Below, piece after piece: positions 55,266-63,571 of a stretch of 64,000 nucleotides of DNA. This DNA is from Oscillatoria nigro-viridis PCC 7112. GTDB lineage: Bacteria; Cyanobacteriota; Cyanobacteriia; Cyanobacteriales; Microcoleaceae. Under the pieces are notes generated by a model. The model was not told where the DNA came from. It made no database searches and saw only the letters and a program-made list of their open reading frames with translations. The first letter of the stretch is position 1; the number at the start of each line of letters is the position of its first letter. Made by a program: the position numbers and the translations under genes. Location: positions 5,904,501 to 5,968,500 of the forward strand of contig NC_019729.1 of NCBI RefSeq assembly GCF_000317475.1. Direction: 5' to 3'.

Positions 55266-56879
55266 ATGCTTGCATACATTCTGGCGTTGGCGGTCGGTCT
55301 AGGCAGCTTCAGTATTTACATGGCGGCCTTCTTTTTTCCAGAAGTGCACCGCAAAAGTGATTTTACCTGGAGCGGGGTAGGACTTTTTTATGCGTTAATT
55401 TTATGGGCTTGTGCGGGACGAATTACTGGTGCTCTCCTGCTTGGTCAAATGGCGGGCGTGGCGATGTTGGGCTGGTTTGCCTGGGAAACTCTGACTTTGC
55501 GCCGCCAGGTGACGCCCGTTGCTGAGCAAACGCCGATTCCTCAGTCGGCGAACTTGGCTGCAGCAGGCGTGCCGTTTGCTGGCTTGTTTGCCAAGAAAAA
55601 AGAACCCGCAGCGAAAAAACCTAAGTTTGTTCGATCGCCCAAACCGAAAACTGATGTGGTTCCAGCACCCTCTGTGGATAAGGGCGAGGTAAAGCTAGAG
55701 GAACAGCCGGCGATTCCCCCCATAGCTGAAAGTATTGCTGAAAGTGCGATCGCCCCTGACTTGAAAATTCCCGACTCGAAAACACCTGCAATTTCAGAAA
55801 TACCCGTGTTTTCAGTCGAAACTCCTGCTGCTGAGACTTCACAACCCCCAGCAGAATCAGCAGCCAGCAGCTTCACTCCTCTACCTCTACCTCTAGAAAT
55901 TTCAGAAATAGCCGTTGCACCAAGTGTGGAGCCAGCAGAGGCTCAACCAGAGCCTCAACAGCAGCCAGAAGCCGATGATTTTGACGAGGAAACAGAATGG
56001 AGGACAGCCGTTAAACAGTCGCAGGCGGCAGCGGCAGCGGCGGCAGCCCCTACTCCTCCTAATCCTCCTCAACCAGCTAAAAAATCCGGCGGTTTCGCAA
56101 GCCTGTTCGGCAATATCAAAAATAGTCTCGGCGGTATGTTGGGACGCGGTGCGGGTAAAAATAAGTCTGATGCAACTCCCCAGACGCCAAAACCTTCAGC
56201 GACTCCAGAATCGATCGCACCTGAATCTCAAATAACGGCAACTCCTGCACCGGGTATCGACCAAGTTCTCGAATCCGAATTAGCCGAGGCGGCTGCGGAA
56301 GTGGCAGCCGAAACCAGCAACATCGTTGTGGAAACAAGCCTTGGAGTGCCGTTTCCCACCGACGTTGAAGCAATGGCCGATTTGATGGCCACAGAAACCG
56401 CGAGTTCTGAGAAAATAGGGGAAACTCCGATCGAAGATCGATCGTCCGCCCAAACCCAGACACCGCTGGCTGCGGTTGGTGAACCGGAAGCAGCAGCAGG
56501 CGTACCAGAAGCAGAAGCCCCTGCTGTATCTCTGGAAACCCAGACACCGCTGGCAGCAGTTGGTGAACCGGAAGCAGCAGCAGGCGTACCGGAAGCAGAA
56601 GCCCCACCAGCATCTATAGAAATGACTGTGGTGGAAATGGTTTCAGTAGCGCCTGTGGAGATGGAAGCATCGGGAGAATCCGAATTGAGCGCGCAGGTAG
56701 AAGCAGTTTCAGTAACAGTTATCTCGATCGAATCTACAGGTGAAGAACTCTCTTCTGAGGCAGACAAAACTGAATTGAGTCCCCCGAATCATCCCGCTCC
56801 GAATCTAGTCGAAACTGCTAAACCGGCCACTGAATCCAAGTCTGAGAATCTATCCGGCGAAGATAAGCCGTCATCTTGA
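55266..56879 (+). CDS. ycf66: Ycf66 family protein with long acidic repeat tail
   Basis: The first 80 residues (LGSFSIYMAAFFFPEVHRK, then three hydrophobic segments to GWFAWETLTLRRQ) are the Ycf66 domain, a membrane protein of cyanobacteria and plastids with no established role. The remaining 450 residues are disordered, rich in Ala/Glu/Pro, with a 28-residue duplicate (TPLAAVGEPEAAAGVPEAEA) at 56455-56622. Residues 55-85 carry charged positions on the cytosolic side by inference. It is long for the family because of the tail. Confidence 0.88.
   Translation: MLAYILALAVGLGSFSIYMAAFFFPEVHRKSDFTWSGVGLFYALILWACAGRITGALLLGQMAGVAMLGWFAWETLTLRRQVTPVAEQTPIPQSANLAAAGVPFAGLFAKKKEPAAKKPKFVRSPKPKTDVVPAPSVDKGEVKLEEQPAIPPIAESIAESAIAPDLKIPDSKTPAISEIPVFSVETPAAETSQPPAESAASSFTPLPLPLEISEIAVAPSVEPAEAQPEPQQQPEADDFDEETEWRTAVKQSQAAAAAAAAPTPPNPPQPAKKSGGFASLFGNIKNSLGGMLGRGAGKNKSDATPQTPKPSATPESIAPESQITATPAPGIDQVLESELAEAAAEVAAETSNIVVETSLGVPFPTDVEAMADLMATETASSEKIGETPIEDRSSAQTQTPLAAVGEPEAAAGVPEAEAPAVSLETQTPLAAVGEPEAAAGVPEAEAPPASIEMTVVEMVSVAPVEMEASGESELSAQVEAVSVTVISIESTGEELSSEADKTELSPPNHPAPNLVETAKPATESKSENLSGEDKPSS
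56455..56622. repeat. 84-bp in-frame tandem duplication in ycf66
   Basis: Two 84-bp units, starting at 56455 and 56539, differ at few positions and both encode the unit TPLAAVGEPEAAAGVPEAEA. Confidence 0.8.
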
Positions 56880-57246
56880 GCCAAAAAGCAAAAGGTAGAA
56901 ACCAGAATTTTTTTTATTCTGCCTTCTGCCTTCTTACTTTTTACTTTTTACTTCTTACTTTTTTCTTCTGCCCTCTTTCTTCCTTCTTGACGCTTGACTT
57001 CTGCCCTGAACATCCACCGGTTAAATCCTTTATATCTGTTAGGAATGAGAATGAAATAACTTACAATTTTAATGGTACTTGTGGGATGGGCGTCCCGCCC
57101 GTCCAGAAAGGGCAGGCTATAAGAGCCAACCCCACTTTCAAGAGTGTAAATTATTTAATTCGCGATCCTTAGATCGTTTCCGGTTGCATCGGAATCATAA
57201 AATCGAGTCAACAGTTAACACTCAACCATTGAGTTTTTCGACGCCC

Positions 57247-57415
57247 AGTCAACAGTCAACAGTCAACAGTCAACAGTCAACAGTCAACAGTCAACAGTCA
57301 ACAGTCAACAGTCAACAGTCAACAGTCAACAGTCAACAATCAACAGTCAACAATCAACAGTCAACAGTCAACAATCAACAGTCAACACTCAACAATCAAC
57401 AGTCAACAATCAACA
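57247..57415. repeat. Long heptamer array (CAGTCAA)
   Basis: About 24 copies of the seven-base unit CAGTCAA, mostly exact with CAATCAA and CACTCAA variants toward the right end. It lies upstream of cobQ. The interval 56880-57493 also has pyrimidine-rich TACTTTT heptamers (56930-56965) and a GATGGGCG/GCCCGTCC hairpin near 57085-57103. No gene is present. Confidence 0.92.
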
Positions 57416-57493
57416 ATCACGGACGGTGCAACCGGAATAGATATTAAATCCCTTACACTGCTTCGTTGCCGAACTTCCTTCTCCCTTAATATT

Positions 57494-58960
57494 ATGAAAG
57501 CAATTATGGTCGTGGGAACAACATCTCACGCAGGGAAATCTTTACTCGTGGCAGCTTTGTGTCGAATCTTTTCTCGGCGAGGCTGGCGGGTAACTCCGTT
57601 TAAAGGTCAGAATATGGCACTGAATTCCTATGTCACAGCGGCCGGCGGAGAGATTGGTTACGCTCAAGCAGTACAAGCTTGGGCTGCGGGCGTCGCACCT
57701 TGGGTAGAAATGAATCCGATTTTGCTCAAGCCACAAGGAGACATGACTTCTCAATTGATTGTCAAGGGCCGGGCGATCGCCAATGTGCGAGCATCTCAAT
57801 ATTACGAGCAGTATTTCGATCTCGGCTGGCAAGCTATTCGGGACTCTTTAGAATTTCTCTGCCAAGAATTTGACATGATTGTGTGTGAGGGAGCCGGTAG
57901 CCCTGCTGAGATTAATCTCAAACACCGCGATTTAACAAATATGCGGGTAGCTAAATATTTAAAGGCTCGAACTTTGCTAGTAGTCGATATCGATCGCGGC
58001 GGTGCTTTTGCTCACATTATCGGTACTTTGGAATTGCTCGATCCAGACGAACGAGCTTTAATTAAAGGATTCATTATTAATAAGTTCCGAGGGCAAAAAT
58101 CGATCTTAGATCCGGGTCTGACTTGGCTAGAAGAAAGGACGGGAATCCCGGTAGTTGGGGTGATTCCTTGGATAGACGAAGTGTTTCCTTCAGAAGATTC
58201 TCTCGATTTGCTCGATCGGCGTTCTCCCAATTCTCAAACCGACATCAATATTTCGGTCATCCGCCTGCCCCGAATTTCCAATTTTACCGACTTTGACCCC
58301 TTAGAATCGGAAACTTCCGTCACCGTTAAATATGTCAGCCCAAAAGACACTTTAGGCCATCCAGACGCCGTGATTTTACCAGGCTCTAAAACTACAATTT
58401 CCGATTTGCACGTGCTGCGCCAAACAGGTATGGCAAAAGCTATTCAAAATTATTTAGTAGCAGGCGGTACAGTCATGGGAGTTTGCGGCGGCTTTCAGAT
58501 GCTGGGACAAAGTATCACCGATAAAGAAGGCATTGAGGGAGAAAAGGGAGAATTTCCAGGATTGGGATTGCTGCCTTTGAAAACTGCGATGGCACCGAAC
58601 AAAATTGCGCGCCAACGAATCGTAACATCTAACTATCCTCAACCGGGTTTGCCAGTTTCCGGTTACGAAATTCATCAAGGAAAAACGCAAATCCTAGAGT
58701 CAGATTTGACTCAACCGCTATTTGACGATGCTAGTTTAGGCATTGTCAATACTTCTCAATCAATTTGGGGTACATACCTGCACGGCATCTTTGACAACGG
58801 AGCTTGGCGGCGAGCTTGGTTAAATCACTTGCGGCAGCAGCGGGGACTCCGCGCATTGCCTACAGGTATTCCTAATTACCGAGAACACCGAGAAACTCTG
58901 TTAGACTCTCTAGCAGATACAGTGGAAAAGCATTTAGATATAAAGCATATTTTAGGTTAA
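57494..58960 (+). CDS. cobQ: Cobyric acid synthase
   Basis: CobQ amidates adenosylcobyrinic acid diamide at four positions in cobalamin synthesis. The ATP domain begins MVVGTTSHAGKSLLVAALC, with PFKGQNMALNSYVTA and a Mg-binding CEGAGSPAEINL. The glutaminase domain has VCGGFQMLGQ with the nucleophile Cys, and the catalytic His-Gly motif GTYLHGIFDN. Length 488 residues. I see no cobalamin riboswitch upstream. Confidence 0.96.
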   Translation: MKAIMVVGTTSHAGKSLLVAALCRIFSRRGWRVTPFKGQNMALNSYVTAAGGEIGYAQAVQAWAAGVAPWVEMNPILLKPQGDMTSQLIVKGRAIANVRASQYYEQYFDLGWQAIRDSLEFLCQEFDMIVCEGAGSPAEINLKHRDLTNMRVAKYLKARTLLVVDIDRGGAFAHIIGTLELLDPDERALIKGFIINKFRGQKSILDPGLTWLEERTGIPVVGVIPWIDEVFPSEDSLDLLDRRSPNSQTDINISVIRLPRISNFTDFDPLESETSVTVKYVSPKDTLGHPDAVILPGSKTTISDLHVLRQTGMAKAIQNYLVAGGTVMGVCGGFQMLGQSITDKEGIEGEKGEFPGLGLLPLKTAMAPNKIARQRIVTSNYPQPGLPVSGYEIHQGKTQILESDLTQPLFDDASLGIVNTSQSIWGTYLHGIFDNGAWRRAWLNHLRQQRGLRALPTGIPNYREHRETLLDSLADTVEKHLDIKHILG

Positions 58961-59049
58961 TTAGTTAACTGTTGACTATTGTTTGTTAGCAGTCAACAGT
59001 CAACAGTTAACTGTTAACTATTGTTTGTTAGAGTTGAGGTTCAAATTCA

Positions 59050-59286
59050 ATGACCAAAGTTTGTTTTTTACCTGATAACGTGACAGTTGAAGCTGAACCA
59101 GGAGAGCTTTTGCTAGATGTAGCCAAACGTGCAGGGGTTTCTATTCCTACCGGCTGCCTCATGGGTTCTTGTCACGCTTGCGAAGTAGAAATTGATGACG
59201 GAGATACGATTTGTGCTTGTATTTCCGGCATCCCTTCCGGAAAAAAGCAAGTGACAATTAATCTGTATGTTGACCCGACTTGGTAA
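59050..59286 (+). CDS. [2Fe-2S] plant-type ferredoxin
   Basis: A 78-residue ferredoxin. The cluster ligands read CLMGSCHACE (C-x4-C-x2-C) with the fourth cysteine in DTICACIS. It is shorter than photosynthetic PetF and belongs to a small divergent type seen beside cobQ in cyanobacteria. It may deliver electrons to a cobalamin-related step, by inference from position (89 bp after cobQ). An acceptable ATG at 59050 starts the first beta strand. Confidence 0.9.
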   Translation: MTKVCFLPDNVTVEAEPGELLLDVAKRAGVSIPTGCLMGSCHACEVEIDDGDTICACISGIPSGKKQVTINLYVDPTW

Positions 59287-59341
59287 TTTGCTAGTTGTCA
59301 GTTGGCAGTTGGCAGTTGGTTGTTGGCATTAGTCATTAGTC

Positions 59342-59463
59342 ATATTATGTCCGGTCGATTACCCCTAATACGGTAGGGGCGGGCTCACGAAAAATATCGG
59401 CCAATAATTGACAATCTCAAAAACCCGCCCTTTTAATCGCGGTCACTCGCTCGGACATGATAT
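59342..59463. mobile_element. 122-bp MITE-like element with GGGGCGGG interior
   Basis: Ends ATATTATGTCCG and CGGACATGATAT match as inverted repeats at 11 of 12. The interior has TAGGGGCGGG (59374) and AAACCCGCCC (59421). It sits in a CATTAGT heptamer tract, so a target duplication cannot be distinguished from the repeat. It is related to 47190-47252. Confidence 0.55.
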
Positions 59464-59512
59464 CATTAGTCATTAGTTAACAGTCAACAGTCAACAGTCA
59501 ACAGTCAACTGA

Positions 59513-60856
59513 CTAATTTTTTTGCCATTCTTGCTGTTTCTTGCGAGCAGATTGCAGCCATTTTTGGGATTCGGGATAAACTGTTGTGCCGGGTTTGACG
59601 GATTCTAATTGATTGATAATTTCTTGCAACTGGCTGAGGGAGTAACCGGGATTTTGAGAATTCACATCTTTTTGCAAGTTTGCCAACAAGCTTTTAGCTG
59701 CTTGCAAAGCTTTTGCAGAATCTTTTTCAGCTTCCAGTCTAATCTGGGTAGTTCCTAAATTTTTTTGATATTCAGCGAGTTTAGTTTGAGCGTCGAGATA
59801 GCCCGGGTTATCGACTGGAATCAATTTCAGTCTGTTAATTCCTTCTTGCCACAATTCTGCTATTTGCTCCCACTGTGCGGCGGGATGCGGCGGTTTTTGG
59901 GAGGCGACGGCGGCGGAGAGAGCAAATTCTTTGGCAGCTTCAATTAAGTTGTCAGCCTGCACAGAACCGGTGGCGACGCCGCCCATTGCTTGAAAGTCTC
60001 TTTCTGCTGCTTTGAGTGTTTTCTTAGCCGTTTCTCCCGCGAGGGTTTCGGCGGGAATTTGATTGAGTCGATCGATCGCACTTTGCCAATTTACCGTCGC
60101 TTTTTGTCTATCTGCAGCGGTTTTGGCTTGCTGATACTGCTGTTTCGCCGCGTTGAGAGTTTGTTCGACTTGATTTAACTGAGTAAAAGCATTTTTTTGC
60201 TGGAAAATCTGAGCCTCCATCCGCCCGACATTTTTGCGGGCCGCTTGAAATTCATCGAGTGTAAACCGCCAACTGCAGCTAAAAAAAGAGCAGTACCTCT
60301 TTGGGTAATAGCCGAGGAACCACACAGGCAAGGCGTCGAGGTGTTTTTGAGCCTCTTTTGCTTTAATTTCCCCCAAGTCAAAATCAGCGACAGCAGTGGC
60401 TTTATTGATTAGTTGATCGGATTGTTCCACAAGGGCGATCGCCTGCCGGTAATTGCGATCCATACTCATAAAACTCGGCAGCAACAATATCGGCATTGTT
60501 TTCGCCACGGGCCAGCGAATCATGGGAAAAGGCAGGTTAATCAGCCAAATTATCCCCGCAGCACTTCCCAGCACACTCCCGGCAAAGATGATTTTACCGA
60601 ACAATCCGGGGGGGCGGTTGGCTTTGACGGCAGCTTTGAGAACTTGTTCGCTGAAGTTGGGAAATTCGTCTTTGAAGGTATCGCGGATTTCTTCTCTTGA
60701 GGCGAAAGTGCCGTTTTGCGATCGCAACTTCTCCAACCGCTTGATGACCATCCGTCGGTAGACTTCACCTCCTAGACTATCAGCCGCCGCGCACTTGTCA
60801 ATTTCTGCCCGCAAAATTTCAAAAGCTCGATCGGTAAGACGCGCCATAAAACTCAC
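59513..60856 (-). CDS. Coiled-coil membrane protein, function unknown
   Basis: A 447-residue protein. An N-terminal helical region (VYRRMVIKRLEKLRSQNGTF) is followed by membrane helices at about 90-115 and 120-135 (GKIIFAGSVLGSAAGIIWLI). A long coiled-coil region rich in Ala/Gln (from about 150 to the end) follows. The C-terminal repeats (LNQVEQTLNAAKQQYQQAKT, LQAAKSLLANLQKDV) look like spectrin-type helices. No enzyme motif is visible. It has a good GGTGAGT-like leader but no clear operon. Confidence 0.7.
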   Translation of the reverse strand: MSFMARLTDRAFEILRAEIDKCAAADSLGGEVYRRMVIKRLEKLRSQNGTFASREEIRDTFKDEFPNFSEQVLKAAVKANRPPGLFGKIIFAGSVLGSAAGIIWLINLPFPMIRWPVAKTMPILLLPSFMSMDRNYRQAIALVEQSDQLINKATAVADFDLGEIKAKEAQKHLDALPVWFLGYYPKRYCSFFSCSWRFTLDEFQAARKNVGRMEAQIFQQKNAFTQLNQVEQTLNAAKQQYQQAKTAADRQKATVNWQSAIDRLNQIPAETLAGETAKKTLKAAERDFQAMGGVATGSVQADNLIEAAKEFALSAAVASQKPPHPAAQWEQIAELWQEGINRLKLIPVDNPGYLDAQTKLAEYQKNLGTTQIRLEAEKDSAKALQAAKSLLANLQKDVNSQNPGYSLSQLQEIINQLESVKPGTTVYPESQKWLQSARKKQQEWQKN

Positions 60857-60944
60857 CTATTCCCTTTTAATTACTTTACAGGTTGCCGGTCACAAAAATT
60901 GTTAAAATATATAAACTTTATATCAAATAATCCGAATTAAGTTC

Positions 60945-61733
60945 ATGCCCACTGCTTTAATCACCGGTGCTTCTGGCGGAATTGGTGCAGCCTTTGCCGC
61001 CGAATTAGCCAAACGCCAGCACAATCTAATCTTGGTAGCTCGTTCCGAAGACAAATTGCAACAGCTAGCTGCTAAACTGCAACAACAATTCAATATTTGG
61101 GTCGAAATTATCGTTCAAGATTTGAGCGCACCGGGCGCTGGAACTGCTGTATTTGATACGGTTGTTAAAAAAGGTTGGACGGTAGATTTGTTGGTGAATA
61201 ATGCGGGTTTTGGCGATTACGGTGTTTTTGCCGATCGCCCGCTTGCGAAACAACTAACAATGGTGCAACTAAATATTGTAGCATTAGTTGAACTCTCGCA
61301 CTTATTTTTGCAGGGAATGCGCGAAAGAAAATCGGGAAGTATCATCAATGTTGCCTCTATCGCAGCTTTTCAACCGATGCCGTACTTATCAATTTACGCA
61401 GCAAGTAAAGCCTTTGTCCTGAGTTTCAGCGAGGCACTTTGGGCGGAAAACAAAGATTTAGGAATTCGCGTTTTATGCCTTTGTCCCGGCCCAACAGAAT
61501 CGGACTTTGCTGCAGTAGCTGAATTCCCGAAAGCTTTGGCATCCAGCAGCGGGCAAAAACTCGTTCCAGCAGCGGAAGTAGTGCGAGATGCTTTGAAAGC
61601 TTTAGAAAAAAATGAGTCTAATGTTGTGACAGGGGGAATTCCCAATCAAATCATCGTAAATATGCCTAGATTGATGCCGCGAGAAGTTTTGGTGAAGTCG
61701 GTAGAAAAGCTGTTTCGGGCGAAAGACGAATAA
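60945..61733 (+). CDS. Short-chain dehydrogenase/reductase
   Basis: A 262-residue SDR with the nucleotide motif TGASGGIGAAFAAEL, NNAG at the end of strand four, active-site Ser in NVASIAAF and the YAASK motif. The C-terminus (IIVNMPRLMPREVLVKSVEK) resembles the DltE-like/YqjQ group. Substrate unknown. It is a single gene. Confidence 0.9.
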   Translation: MPTALITGASGGIGAAFAAELAKRQHNLILVARSEDKLQQLAAKLQQQFNIWVEIIVQDLSAPGAGTAVFDTVVKKGWTVDLLVNNAGFGDYGVFADRPLAKQLTMVQLNIVALVELSHLFLQGMRERKSGSIINVASIAAFQPMPYLSIYAASKAFVLSFSEALWAENKDLGIRVLCLCPGPTESDFAAVAEFPKALASSSGQKLVPAAEVVRDALKALEKNESNVVTGGIPNQIIVNMPRLMPREVLVKSVEKLFRAKDE

Positions 61734-61754
61734 TCGCGATCGTTGACAATATAA

Positions 61755-61943
61755 ATAAACCCGCCCCCACCCAAGGACAAACATTCGATCGCCCCTAACC
61801 CAAATTTTCCCAAAACAATCAAACATCCCGATCGTGTAGGGGCGGGTTTTACCAACCATCCCCAATTCCCACCAACAATCTAGATAAACCCGCCCCCACC
61901 CAAGGACAAACATTCGATCGCCCCTAATCCAAATTTTCCCAAA
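61755..61943. repeat. Duplicated AAACCCGCCCCCACCCAAGG repeats
   Basis: A unit of about 62 bp (AAACCCGCCCCCACCC...CCAAATTTTCCC) occurs at about 61756-61817 and 61883-61943. Between them lies a TGTAGGGGCGGGTTTTACC copy that pairs with it. Together they form the family seen at 47190 and 59374. Confidence 0.75.
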
Positions 61944-61977
61944 AGTCGATCGGGTGCATCTCACTTTGGCAAATACA

Positions 61978-62781
61978 TCAAATTGAAAGTTGACCGTTGA
62001 GATAAGCACAGCGAAGAGAAAGGATAGAGGGAACGCTCTCAATCTTCCATTGCGCTCCTGATATTTTTACCCTAAACCCAATTCGTTTAATGATTGATTC
62101 AACTGTTCCAGAACCTATCGAACTTATGGATTCTTCTTTATAGTATTGGTAGTTGACTATTCGGCAGCGATGAGTCTCTAAATAATTACAAAATGTTTTA
62201 AATGCTTGTTTTTTCATCTCTTTAAATAGATTGATAACTTCATCTATTTTACCTTGCCACAACATATTTTCTGCTAATTTCAAACGTTTTAGCGAACCTC
62301 CTACCTTGTAAAGATTTTCTTTCAGATGATACCAATCTAAGATTTCTTGTCTTTGTTCAGTATCTCCTATTTCTTGAAATATTTTCCAAATTCCCGCATG
62401 ACCGTCTCCTAGGCAATACATAGGATGTCGCAATTTTTGGCTATTAGTCCAATCAATTAAATTTTGATTATTTTGAAAAGATGCTCCCGAATAAACATTA
62501 TCTAAACAAATGGCTTTATAGTCTTTCCAGTAACAACCCTCGCCTTTGGTGTCGTTGCGTAGCCTGACTTTCCCGCCATCTAATGTAATTTCTTGAACTC
62601 CTTGTTTAGATGTAGGTAATTCAAATTCTTGTCGTTTGACTAATCTTTGTAATGTACTATGAGAGACTTTGATTCCGGTGAAAATCTCTAAATCTTTTTC
62701 TGCCATTTGATAAGATTCGTTGGCACTAATTAAAAGACAGCATTTTTCCATCATTGGACTGAATTGACTATACGCTTTCAA
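61978..62781 (-). CDS. ISKra4-type transposase, orfB (catalytic part)
   Basis: 267 residues as listed; the frame continues upstream to about 62820 (KIKSIVGSLEITDNQAKYF). DDE-type features are visible in ITLDGGKVRLR, CLGDGHAGIWKIFQE and DWYHLKENLY; the final Glu could lie in the SSIGSGTVESIIKR segment. It is out of frame with orfA by -1 across a GAAAAATAA stretch, so a frameshift could make the full transposase. Confidence 0.85.
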   Translation of the reverse strand: MKAYSQFSPMMEKCCLLISANESYQMAEKDLEIFTGIKVSHSTLQRLVKRQEFELPTSKQGVQEITLDGGKVRLRNDTKGEGCYWKDYKAICLDNVYSGASFQNNQNLIDWTNSQKLRHPMYCLGDGHAGIWKIFQEIGDTEQRQEILDWYHLKENLYKVGGSLKRLKLAENMLWQGKIDEVINLFKEMKKQAFKTFCNYLETHRCRIVNYQYYKEESISSIGSGTVESIIKRIGFRVKISGAQWKIESVPSILSLRCAYLNGQLSI

Positions 62782-62834
62782 TCCAAAATATTTCGCTTGA
62801 TTGTCGGTAATTTCGAGCGAACCGACTATTGATT

Positions 62835-63044
62835 TTATTTTTCTGGGTTTTCCTGTTTGAATTCCTGATACTGCTGAAAAAAAAAGTTACCTAGTTCTGG
62901 TCCCACTTCTTCTAGCATTTTCTGACGGAGAGACTTTTCTATGCTATCAAAGCTTTCTAACTCGCTTGGAGCTGTATTTCTGTAAAGAATTTCTGCTGCC
63001 GCTTTTAAGTAGACTTTTAGCTGTTCTTGGTCTGAGGGTGTCAT
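62835..63044 (-). CDS. ISKra4-type transposase, orfA (N-terminal part)
   Basis: A 69-residue frame (KVYLKAAAEILYRNTAPSEL, LEEVGPELGNFFFQQ), the usual N-terminus of ISKra4-family transposases. It ends at TAA in CCA-GAA-AAA-TAA; a -1 slip on the A-run there would read on into orfB. Whether the split is programmed or a mutation is open. Confidence 0.75.
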   Translation of the reverse strand: MTPSDQEQLKVYLKAAAEILYRNTAPSELESFDSIEKSLRQKMLEEVGPELGNFFFQQYQEFKQENPEK

Positions 63045-63180
63045 TTTCTTTACCTCATATTTTTGGGCAATTTTACTAGCTTTTCCATTTTAACCCTTTG
63101 GTGACATATTCGCCAAAGTGAGATGCACCCAGTCGATCGCACATTCGGGTCACCAAAATCCCCGACGCTACCCCACAAAT

Positions 63181-63350
63181 CCGCCGGGGGTTGAAACCCC
63201 CGTCTCATAGCGAAAGTCCTCTAAAAGAGGACTGAAAAGCACATTAAATAAACAATCGAGTATTTGCCACCGTAATCGATTATTTGTCACCATTCTTCAG
63301 TCGGTTTCAACCGACTTTAGCTATGAGACAGGGGTTTCAACCCCTGGCGG
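63181..63350. repeat. Dispersed palindromic repeat (GGGGTTGAAACCCC family), copy 2
   Basis: It starts CCGCCGGGGGTTGAAACCCC and ends GGGGTTTCAACCCCTGGCGG, with AGTCCTCTAAAAGAGGACT inside, and shares TTTCAACCGACTTT and CTATGAGAC segments with copy 1. The rest of 63131-63571 shows repeated AAACGA/GGACAAACCATCG words and no gene. Confidence 0.75.
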
Positions 63351-63571
63351 AATCGCGGAATCGCGGACAAATAAACGACCCCCAGGACAAACCATCGCAC
63401 CCACGGACAAACCATCGGGCCGACGAATAAACGATAAATCCCCGTGGTGTTGCAAATATTGTCGCCCAAATGCAAGAACCCCTACAAAAAACTTGGCATC
63501 GCCAGCCCCAAACAGATGAGTTTCACCGATAATAAATTAATGGATCGCACAATCCCAAATCCCAAATAGCA

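Larger units (their letters stand above)
61952..63130 (-). mobile_element. ISKra4-like insertion sequence, 1,179 bp
   Basis: The ends read GGGTGCATCTCACTTTGGC in inverted orientation (61952 and 63130), with AGTCGATC directly repeated outside both ends (61944-61951, 63131-63138), an 8-bp target duplication. It carries two frames in the order orfA-orfB. The size, GGG ends and 8-bp duplication fit the ISMich2-like group of the ISKra4 family as I recall it. Confidence 0.85.

Noticed and set aside
56228-56767. Ser/Ala-rich minus-strand frame opposite ycf66
   Set aside because: Its composition is explained by the Glu/Ala repeat tail on the plus strand.
57247-57415. Possible CRISPR array
   Set aside because: The unit is seven bases with no spacers and no cas genes nearby; it is a heptamer microsatellite.
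56880-57493. Cobalamin riboswitch upstream of cobQ
   Set aside because: I looked for a B12-box-like segment and found only repeats and a short hairpin.
61602-62042. Minus-strand frame with repeated GDRMFVLGWGRVYL units
   Set aside because: It is a translation of the duplicated intergenic GGGGCGGG repeats and the IS end.
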